Below are positions 1 through 5,299 of a stretch of 5,299 nt of DNA, piece after piece. Within the stretch, counting starts at the first letter, position 1, and each line of letters starts with the position of its first letter. A program made the position numbers and the translations under genes. Source of the stretch: Bacteroides sp. (GTDB taxonomy: Bacteria; Bacteroidota; Bacteroidia; Bacteroidales; Bacteroidaceae); contig DYCT01000158.1 of the NCBI GenBank assembly GCA_019417975.1, positions 1 through 5,299 of the forward strand, given 5' to 3'. Below the pieces are notes generated by a model. It saw nothing but the letters and a program-made list of their open reading frames with translations, ran no database searches and was not told where the DNA came from.

Positions 1-1
1 T

Positions 2-18
2 ATGTATTCCGAATACAT
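2..18. repeat. Perfect 8-bp inverted repeat with 1-nt centre
   Basis: The arms ATGTATTC (2-9) and GAATACAT (11-18) are exact reverse complements around a single C at position 10. It lies 34 bp upstream of the glycosyltransferase ATG. No T-run follows it, and a one-base loop is poor for an RNA hairpin, so a DNA site for a dimeric regulator fits better than a terminator. It sits at the window edge, and all three forward frames are open there, so it could equally be chance sequence inside the end of an upstream gene. The palindrome is seen directly; any function is inference. Confidence 0.4.
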
Positions 19-52
19 TATATTCGCATAATTTTAATGCTTGTCTTTGATT

Positions 53-970
53 ATGTTGTCTTTTTTAATTCCTTCTTATAATTATAACTGCACTAAATTA
101 GTATCGGCTATTCATAGCCAGGCTACTGAATTGAAAAAGAAGCAGGGTGACTTTTTCGATTTTGAAATTCTGGTAGCTGATGATTGTTCTACCGATAGAG
201 AGTGTGTTGCGCAGAATAAAGTGATTGACGCTTGGAGTGGCTGTCGCTTTTTGCGCTTGGGAAAGAATGTCGGGAGGGCATGTATTCGTAATTACCTTAT
301 ACAGCAAGCTCGTTTCGATTATTTGGTGTTGATGGATTGTGATGCATTGGTGTGTACTGACGATTTTGTAGAAACATATTGGGCAGAACGCGATAAGGCC
401 GATGTGGTTTGTGGTTCTTTGCGAAATTTAGATACTTGTCCTACTGGTGGGGAGTTGCGATTTTATTATGAGAAGGAAGCCATGGCGCATCGGACGGTGG
501 AATTTCGTCAGAGTCACCCTTATATGTATTTCACTACTTTCAATGCTTTGTTTCACAGGAGTGTGTTTTTACATTTACAGTTTGATGAGCGTTGTGTGGA
601 ATATGGTTTCGAGGATGTACTGATGGGAGTGATGTTGGAGAAGAAAGGTTTTTCTGTGGGACATATCGAGAATCCGTTGGTGCATAATGGGATTGATTCT
701 AGTGCAGTTTATTTAAATAAGGTAGAGACAAGTTTGCGCGTGTTGTATCGTTTGGGTGAACCGGTACAGTCGGCTTCACCTTTGGTGGCTATGATGCGTA
801 AGTTTCAGGTTATTGGATTTTTGCCGTTATATTGTTTTTTTTATCGTATGTGTCGGCGTGGGTTGCGTGCTAACATTTTGAGCTCTCATCCTTCCATGTT
901 TTTGTTTAAACTCTATAAGTTGGGATATTATTCGCTTTGGGCACGGAGTTCGGAAAAGAATTTGAAGTGA
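53..970 (+). CDS. Family 2 glycosyltransferase (GT-A fold), complete
   Basis: Likely transfers a sugar from a nucleotide-sugar donor to a glycan acceptor on the cytoplasmic side, as in capsule, LPS or exopolysaccharide synthesis; donor and acceptor cannot be read from sequence. From the ATG at 53 it has 305 residues, normal for a single-domain GT2. Visible motifs are the N-terminal strand LSFLIPSYNY (2-11), nucleotide-binding VADDCSTD (41-48), NVGRACIRN (72-80), the metal-binding DxD motif as DCD (95-97), FNALF (163-167), a GFED segment whose acidic pair E187-D188 is placed as the catalytic base, and H211 in VHNG, a position that often binds metal in GT-A enzymes. The C-terminal 60 residues are hydrophobic and basic (VIGFLPLYCFFYRMCRR near 253-269), suggesting peripheral membrane contact. 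A TTG at 41 would add four residues, but the ATG gives the typical GT2 N-terminus; neither has a Shine-Dalgarno sequence, as is common in Bacteroidetes. The coding strand is rich in T and G (31 T and 15 G in 781-840). It converges on the giant gene and ends 20 bp before a terminator. Family assignment is firm; specificity is unknown. Confidence 0.93.
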   Translation: MLSFLIPSYNYNCTKLVSAIHSQATELKKKQGDFFDFEILVADDCSTDRECVAQNKVIDAWSGCRFLRLGKNVGRACIRNYLIQQARFDYLVLMDCDALVCTDDFVETYWAERDKADVVCGSLRNLDTCPTGGELRFYYEKEAMAHRTVEFRQSHPYMYFTTFNALFHRSVFLHLQFDERCVEYGFEDVLMGVMLEKKGFSVGHIENPLVHNGIDSSAVYLNKVETSLRVLYRLGEPVQSASPLVAMMRKFQVIGFLPLYCFFYRMCRRGLRANILSSHPSMFLFKLYKLGYYSLWARSSEKNLK

Positions 971-990
971 TAAAGTTGTTTTTATAAAGT

Positions 991-1031
991 AAAAATGGGA
1001 GCGGGTTACAATTACTCGCTCCCATTTTTTT
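991..1031. terminator. Bidirectional intrinsic terminator between convergent genes
   Basis: Arms at 991-1006 and 1014-1029 form a 16-bp stem with one G-T wobble and a 7-nt loop (TACAATT). The core is TGGGAGCG against CGCTCCCA. The plus strand has a run of seven T at 1025-1031. Read on the minus strand, the A-run at 991-995 becomes a U-tract, so the element can stop transcription from both sides. It begins 20 bp after the glycosyltransferase stop and lies about 70 bp beyond the stop of the minus-strand gene. Confidence 0.9.
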
Positions 1032-1045
1032 GAGATTTATCCATT

Positions 1046-1077
1046 TCTCCGGAAAGGCATTGCTGTCTTTCCGGAGA
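1046..1077. other. GC-rich hairpin in the 3' untranslated region of the giant gene
   Basis: TCTCCGGAAAG (1046-1056) pairs perfectly with CTTTCCGGAGA (1067-1077). The inner bases GCA and TGT can add three pairs (one G-T), leaving the tetraloop TTGC and a stem of about 14 bp. It starts 22 bp beyond the stop codon of the minus-strand gene, upstream of the main terminator in that direction. Neither side has an immediate U-run, so it is not a classic terminator alone. A role in protecting the mRNA 3' end or as an auxiliary terminator is inferred. Confidence 0.7.
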
Positions 1078-1099
1078 GGTTATAAAGCATTTTGTCCTT

Positions 1100-4000
1100 T
1101 TATTTTACGACTACCTTCTGTGTGTAGTGTTGAGTTTTCACCAGATAGATACCTTCGTAGATAGAAACTCGTGTAGATGGTTCTGCTTTGATTTGTTTTA
1201 TCAAGCGACCGTCAATCGTGTGGATGGTTATTTCTTCACCTTCCATTCCTTCAATCATGATGGCATTGTCTGTTGCATAGATTAGCCCCTTTTCAAGGGT
1301 TGTTTGGTCAATGTCGCTGGTAAAAGTTACTTCTGCCGTATTTGAATAGCGCGATTCACCTTCTTTAAATACAGCTGTCACATTGTAGCGATATACATCG
1401 TTGCTTGTAGGTTGGTCGGTGAAACTTGTTTCTTTTACAGGAGTTTCGTTAATCTTGATTCCGTTACGGTAAATGTTGTAGCCTTCTATAGTCAAATTTT
1501 GTTTGTTGTTGGCTGGCGTACAAGTGATGTCGTCGACGAGCAATGCAAGTACGTCTTTTGAGATATAATGGATAGCTACATATTTGGTATCTTCCGGCAG
1601 GTCGAATTCATAGAATGTATAACCGGCTTCCGGATCTGTCTTGTATCCTACAGGGACATCTGTTTTAGTGGCAAACACGGTGAAGTCGCTGATTTCTTTT
1701 CCGGTTGTAGAAACCATGATTTCGAATGATTCGAGACCATACTTATTAGAAAGTGATTTAGCCCAGAAAGAAATGTATTTGCTGTTTTCTGCCAATTCCG
1801 GAAGAATGAAGTAGTCATCGCTTTGTGCAGATGTCCAGAAGCAAAGCATCTTGTCGCCACTGTGAGCTGCCATGATGGAACTGTTGCTTCCGTATTTTGC
1901 AACGTCGATTACTTGGCATACCATACCGTCACCAAGGTGAGGAATTGCTTTACCGGATGCTCCCCAAATGTATTGAGTCGGGAGGTGGTCATTGTCGATG
2001 AGTGTGTAGTCACCAATCGTTCCACGGTCTTGTGTGACAATCATCTCGTGTGTCTCTTTGTTTTCTACTACATCGATTCCACCCACTGTCCATGCTTCGT
2101 AACTTTCCATGTCGTCGGTACGTTCAGGGATGAACTCTGTAGAAGGAGCAGTCCAGGTCAATACTATTTGATCATTTTGGTTGGCTTCTGCTGCCTTCAG
2201 GTCGCTTGGACGTGGATATTGAGAGATGGCAATCGGAGCAACCTTAGTAATCTCATTGTTGCTTGCTTTTTCATCATTCGAATATACAACCTTACATTTG
2301 ATTTCCAGTTCTTCATCGCTGTTGATGGATACAGGGATTTCCAGCTTTAAGTTTTCCAAACCATCTGTTGTAAGCTGTTTACCATCGAGTGTTGTAAACA
2401 ATTCACCGTCGACATAGCATTCCAATTGATAGTTGTCTACAGTCTTGTAACCGTTGTTGACCACTAAGACAGAAGCATTGAGGGTCGTTCCGGCTTGGGT
2501 TGAGGCAGGGATATTCAATTCTTGGATTGCCAAATCGTAATCGAAATTTGCATCAACAGTTATGTTGTCTACAAATACGGGGTTGCCCGGTGTGGTGTTG
2601 GCTGCTTCAATACCGATTTGCAGGTGATTGTAGCTCTTATAGTTTGTCAAGTCCACAGTAGCGATTGTCCATTGGTTGAGAACGTCTTTAGGGAGTGTTG
2701 CGACTTCTTCCCAGTTGGCTCCACAATCGTTGCTGACTTTGATTCTTAGGTCTGTAACTTTGTCAAACATATAGTACCAAAGCTTTAAAGCCGGTTTGTC
2801 TTGATTGGCAATATCAATGATTGGTGATTCCAGACGTGCACTACCCGGATTGACTGCACTGTAACCAATCATACCTTTGTCATTGTCTTGTGGGGTTCCT
2901 GTAGGAGCAATGTCTGCAATCAGTTGCCATACATTTTTGCCGGAAACCTGATTGATTATCCAAGGGAGTGTATGTAACTTTCTGTCGCTGAACGATTCTT
3001 TGAACGGACATTCGTATCCGGTACCGAAAGCTGAATAATTACTATATGCCGGTTCGCTGGTACCGTATTCGTTGGTTGCATAAATCAGATAAAGCAAAGA
3101 AGACTGCAATTCTGTGATTTGCGGATCGTCGGTATAAGTGCATTCCTGCAATCCCGATTTAACTTCTACTTGCAACTCTGGGTTGTAAATAGAGTAGGTG
3201 AGTTTGGATGGGTCGATGTAACCACCGTGTTTACCGATAGTAGGAGCTTCCCAAGTGATGATGGCTTGAGAACCTTTTTGGATCCAACTGACCTTTAATG
3301 GGCTGGCCGGTGCATCAAAACCAATCCAGCATTCTTCAGTAGCAACAATACCTGCTCCTGCACTATTGTAGCATATGATGGAGTATTGGTTCATTCCAGC
3401 TTGCGGACTGTAGTCTGTAACATTGATTTTCTGTCCGGGCTGAACATCGTTTTTAGATGCGACAATTGTATTTGTGCTTACATTCGTTACAACTACTTGG
3501 GTAATCTCTGTCAATGGAGTTTTACCAAAGTTGATAGTAGGACAAGTGAAGCTGATTTGGCTGCTGAGTTCGCCCATCGCTCCTGCTTTGATTATTATAT
3601 CTGTAGCTTCCGAAGGACTGTTTTGGTCAATACCTGCAGTGAGTTTGAAGTTCATGACTCCCAAAGCACCTTGTGCCTTATCAGAAAGAGCATGAATACC
3701 AATGTAATAGCATCCTGTTTCATTCGGAGTAATCCATTCGTTGATTGTGTAGCTGCTTGATGTTGATTTTTCAGAGCAGATGGTGTTTGTCATGGCGTTG
3801 GCCTGACTTTCTGCTCCATATTTGATTTCGAATTTCTCTACTTTGTTGACATCGCTGACCATCAAGGTTATAGATAGATTGTAATATTTACCTTTCTCTA
3901 ATCTGAACTTAGGAGAAACTAACCAATCGTCGGCTGCATTTTGGCTACTTGGATAATAGAATACGTTCTTTTCATTGTATGTCCAGGTAAAACCATCGTT

Positions 4001-5299
4001 GTTAGCGTCAAGGGTGGTAAAGAAGCCTAAACCTTTTCCATCTAAAAAACTGTTTTCATAAGGAGGTAGGATGCCAAGGTCTTCTGCCACAAGAAGTGTA
4101 TTACTTGTTACTGCTTCGCTAGTTTTTACACCATCGGTTGCTGTGATGACATAACTGTAGTTATTCATTGAGTAGATGGTGTTGTCTGTGAATGTTGTAG
4201 TTGTGATGTTAGCACCCACAAGTACATTGTCCGGTAGACGAACAAGGTTGTATTTGATGGCTTCTACATTGATGTATCCAGAGTTTACACCTTCTGTTAC
4301 GGGAGTCCAGGCGATTGTTACATTGTTGGAACCGCTTTCTTTGACAGCCTTGATGTAACCCGGTGCTTTTGGGGTATCTTGACCAATGAACTTTTCGATA
4401 GAAGTAATTTGACCGTTGAGTTCGTTTTGGCTGGCATATACAGAGAATTTATGTTTGCCTTCTTGAGCTACAGTAACAGGAATTGTGATTTCTTCACCTG
4501 GATTGCCTTCTCCGACATTGTATTCTACATCGTCTAAATAAACCTTATAAGCTAATTTCCCGCTTAGGGATTCGCCGGTTTCTGCTTTGTCTGGCAATGT
4601 GAAAATGAAGTTACCAGTCAGATTGGTCGTTACGAATTCGGCTCTCATTTTTGTGATGAAAGCTGGTTTAAGTGGTTTTTGTTGAGGCTGTGCAAATACA
4701 CCGCACCAGCTGATTTTATAGTTTTCGAAGTCTGTGACTTTGGTAGCATTTCCGTTTGTTGTATTTACAGTATACAAAGCGCTTTCCATCGCTGTGCGTG
4801 CAAACCAATAAACAGTACCTGTTGTTTCGTCAAAGCAGGCATCTTGAGTGTCTTTAGATGGAATAAGACCTGTAGCGCCGATTGAGCTGGGAACACCTGT
4901 TGCCAAATTGAAGAGGTATAAAGTTCCATCCAATCCGACACCGTATACATTGCCGCTGTTGTCTGAAAAGAGGGCAACAAATTGTTGGTCCAAGGCTGCT
5001 ATAACTGTTCTTTCGCAATTGTCTAAGTTGAATGTACAAAAGTCGAATCCATTTGTGCTGTTCGGAAAACATCCGTAAGCTTTAGAATCTTTTGTATTGT
5101 AAGTCAAAGTAGTTGGTAAGATTGTACCGGGGTCAAGGCTTTGTATAGCAGTCCATGTGCTAATGTCGTATTTCTCCAATTTCGCAGCTCGGACTTGGCC
5201 TCCAAGTACCAATGCTGAAATCAGGTAATAGTTGCCGTTGGCATAGACACCTGCTGCAGGCTTGAAACTTTGTATTGCTTTAAGGCTTTGTACAGTAGG
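1100..5299 (-). CDS. Giant multi-domain surface/secreted adhesin-like protein (propeller, FN3, choice-of-anchor J, CARDB, T9SS-like tail), 5' end outside window
   Basis: The frame is open from the right edge to TAA at 1102-1100, giving 1399 visible residues; the N-terminus and signal peptide lie beyond 5299. The first in-window start-like codon (TTG at 5212) falls inside a propeller strand and is not a real start; 29 further codons are open upstream. Domains by visible residue: about 1-204 beta-propeller-like, with at least four blade-like repeats of type VYGVGLDGTLYLFN; 207-306 and 310-405 FN3-like; 411-555 choice-of-anchor J/cleaved adhesin (J1; DDWLVSPKFRL); 561-661 and 664-757 FN3-like; 762-917 J2 (ESFSD, RLESPIIDI, ending VDNITV); 920-1022 CARDB-like; 1029-1052 first FN3 strands; 1053-1261 J3 (SDDYFILPEL, ending VDDIT); 1267-1327 remaining FN3 strands (GYNIYRNG to NTAEVTF); about 1338-1399 tail like the Por/T9SS type A sorting domain (IHTIDGRLIKQI, GIYLVKT, KVVVK). 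J domains are typical of gingipain/hemagglutinin-type proteins and bind glycans or host proteins. No protease or glycosidase site is visible, but an N-terminal enzyme cannot be excluded. Surface role is inferred from domains; ligand unknown. Confidence 0.93.
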   Translation of the reverse strand, partial: PTVQSLKAIQSFKPAAGVYANGNYYLISALVLGGQVRAAKLEKYDISTWTAIQSLDPGTILPTTLTYNTKDSKAYGCFPNSTNGFDFCTFNLDNCERTVIAALDQQFVALFSDNSGNVYGVGLDGTLYLFNLATGVPSSIGATGLIPSKDTQDACFDETTGTVYWFARTAMESALYTVNTTNGNATKVTDFENYKISWCGVFAQPQQKPLKPAFITKMRAEFVTTNLTGNFIFTLPDKAETGESLSGKLAYKVYLDDVEYNVGEGNPGEEITIPVTVAQEGKHKFSVYASQNELNGQITSIEKFIGQDTPKAPGYIKAVKESGSNNVTIAWTPVTEGVNSGYINVEAIKYNLVRLPDNVLVGANITTTTFTDNTIYSMNNYSYVITATDGVKTSEAVTSNTLLVAEDLGILPPYENSFLDGKGLGFFTTLDANNDGFTWTYNEKNVFYYPSSQNAADDWLVSPKFRLEKGKYYNLSITLMVSDVNKVEKFEIKYGAESQANAMTNTICSEKSTSSSYTINEWITPNETGCYYIGIHALSDKAQGALGVMNFKLTAGIDQNSPSEATDIIIKAGAMGELSSQISFTCPTINFGKTPLTEITQVVVTNVSTNTIVASKNDVQPGQKINVTDYSPQAGMNQYSIICYNSAGAGIVATEECWIGFDAPASPLKVSWIQKGSQAIITWEAPTIGKHGGYIDPSKLTYSIYNPELQVEVKSGLQECTYTDDPQITELQSSLLYLIYATNEYGTSEPAYSNYSAFGTGYECPFKESFSDRKLHTLPWIINQVSGKNVWQLIADIAPTGTPQDNDKGMIGYSAVNPGSARLESPIIDIANQDKPALKLWYYMFDKVTDLRIKVSNDCGANWEEVATLPKDVLNQWTIATVDLTNYKSYNHLQIGIEAANTTPGNPVFVDNITVDANFDYDLAIQELNIPASTQAGTTLNASVLVVNNGYKTVDNYQLECYVDGELFTTLDGKQLTTDGLENLKLEIPVSINSDEELEIKCKVVYSNDEKASNNEITKVAPIAISQYPRPSDLKAAEANQNDQIVLTWTAPSTEFIPERTDDMESYEAWTVGGIDVVENKETHEMIVTQDRGTIGDYTLIDNDHLPTQYIWGASGKAIPHLGDGMVCQVIDVAKYGSNSSIMAAHSGDKMLCFWTSAQSDDYFILPELAENSKYISFWAKSLSNKYGLESFEIMVSTTGKEISDFTVFATKTDVPVGYKTDPEAGYTFYEFDLPEDTKYVAIHYISKDVLALLVDDITCTPANNKQNLTIEGYNIYRNGIKINETPVKETSFTDQPTSNDVYRYNVTAVFKEGESRYSNTAEVTFTSDIDQTTLEKGLIYATDNAIMIEGMEGEEITIHTIDGRLIKQIKAEPSTRVSIYEGIYLVKTQHYTQKVVVK
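1103..1288 (-). other. C-terminal T9SS (Por) type A-like sorting tail
   Basis: The last roughly 62 residues follow the pattern of the Por-secretion tail: a short strand, then ITIHTIDGRLIKQI, a variable segment with STRVSI, then GIYLVKT and a final basic KVVVK immediately before the stop. In T9SS-bearing Bacteroidetes this domain directs export across the outer membrane and attachment at the surface. Some gut Bacteroides encode similar tails without an evident T9SS, so presence of the tail does not prove that route. Resemblance is seen; function is inferred. Confidence 0.7.
1319..2215 (-). other. FN3 domain apparently split by an inserted J (cleaved-adhesin) domain
   Basis: Codons at 2215-2144 encode the start of an FN3 domain (PRPSDLKAAEA, then QIVLTWTAPS). 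Instead of the next strand, a full J-type domain follows (about 2143-1517; DDMESYEAW, HSGDKMLCFW, SDDYFILPEL, VDDIT). The strands that would complete the FN3 come afterwards (1501-1319; GYNIYRNG, ETSFTD, YRYNVTAVF, SNTAEVTF). Neither FN3 part is a full domain by itself. The nested reading is inference from motif order. Confidence 0.65.
2549..3619 (-). repeat. FN3-FN3-J module, copy 2 (protein-level repeat)
   Basis: Visible residues 561-917. The counterparts to copy 1 are the strand PGQKINVTD and hairpin GMNQYSIICYNSAG, the linker GFDAPASP (copy 1: GQDTPKAP), the second FN3 QAIITWEAPT with GGYIDPSKLTYSI and LYLIYATNEYGTSE, then the J domain with ESFSD, RLESPIIDI and the terminal VDNITV. Copy 2 has the more canonical J domain. 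The two copies are about 349 and 357 residues, joined by a linker of about five residues. Confidence 0.75.
3635..4681 (-). repeat. FN3-FN3-J module, copy 1 (protein-level repeat)
   Basis: Visible residues 207-555 of the giant protein. The order is a first FN3-like domain with a PGEEITIPV strand and a GKHKFSVYASQN hairpin, a second FN3 domain (NNVTIAWTPV, then SGYINVEAIKYNL, then YSYVITATDG), then a J domain starting YENSFLDG and containing DDWLVSPKFRL. The same order and landmark motifs recur in copy 2. Its J domain ends GVMNFKL rather than with the usual VD(N/D)IT motif, so it looks diverged. The duplication is read by eye from the protein, not from DNA identity. Confidence 0.75.

Noticed and set aside
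41..52. TTG at 41 as the glycosyltransferase start
   Set aside because: The ATG at 53 gives the classic GT2 N-terminus directly before LSFLIPSYNY; the extra four residues add nothing recognisable and TTG has no ribosome-binding site. It cannot be fully excluded.
37..81. Short frame starting ATG at 37 as a leader peptide
   Set aside because: Fourteen codons with no attenuator hairpin or repeated regulatory codons; it overlaps the glycosyltransferase start and may only be the tail of an upstream frame.
98..307. Minus-strand open frame of 69 codons inside the glycosyltransferase
   Set aside because: It is opposite conserved GT2 motifs (VADDCSTD, NVGRA) and has no motif of its own.
781..840. 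T/G excess on the plus strand as a sign of horizontal transfer or replication strand bias
   Set aside because: The skew in the glycosyltransferase is explained by its many Leu (TTG), Phe, Val and Cys codons, and it is not uniform along the rest of the window, so no origin or transfer conclusion is safe.
1823..2350. Plus-strand open frame of 175 codons inside the giant gene
   Set aside because: It lies wholly antisense to a well-supported domain-coding region. Its translation is rich in Cys and Val with no recognisable motif, as expected from a reverse-frame shadow.
3386..3760. Plus-strand open frame of 124 codons inside the giant gene
   Set aside because: Antisense to the FN3 and J1 coding region, with no family resemblance and a composition typical of shadow frames.
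53..5299. Idea that the glycosyltransferase modifies the adjacent giant protein
   Set aside because: The genes are convergent, separated by a bidirectional terminator, and the visible protein lacks the known O-glycosylation sequon. Adjacency alone is not evidence.
1100..5299. A gingipain-like protease in the giant protein
   Set aside because: Cleaved-adhesin domains accompany gingipains, but no caspase-like His/Cys catalytic region is seen in the visible residues.

Overview
The window looks like a chromosomal segment of a gut-type Bacteroidales bacterium (Bacteroides, Parabacteroides, Prevotella or a relative). This rests on the large surface protein built from fibronectin III (FN3) and choice-of-anchor-J/cleaved-adhesin modules with a Por-type C-terminal tail, on the lack of a Shine-Dalgarno sequence before the other gene, and on moderate base composition. 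Species and genus cannot be fixed from the sequence alone.

Layout: positions 1-52 are a short lead-in holding a perfect 17-bp palindrome and possibly the end of an unseen upstream gene. Positions 53-970 (+) encode a complete family 2 glycosyltransferase of 305 residues. Positions 971-1099 are the gap between two convergent genes; it holds a strong bidirectional terminator (991-1031) and a second, GC-rich hairpin (1046-1077). Positions 1100-5299 (-) are one giant gene whose 5' end lies beyond the right edge: 1399 residues are visible and the frame is open to the last base.

The giant protein appears to be a secreted or surface multi-domain adhesin-like protein. In order it has a beta-propeller-like region, two tandem copies of an FN3-FN3-J module of about 350 residues, a CARDB-like Ig domain, an FN3 domain that seems to be split by an inserted J domain, and a C-terminal tail resembling the type IX secretion (T9SS) type A sorting domain. 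No catalytic domain was recognised in the visible part.

The two genes converge and are separated by a terminator, so they belong to different transcription units and nothing in the window ties their functions together. The most interesting content is the architecture of the giant protein: the duplicated module, the nested FN3/J arrangement, and the T9SS-like tail. I found no RNA genes, CRISPR array, insertion sequence or integration site.
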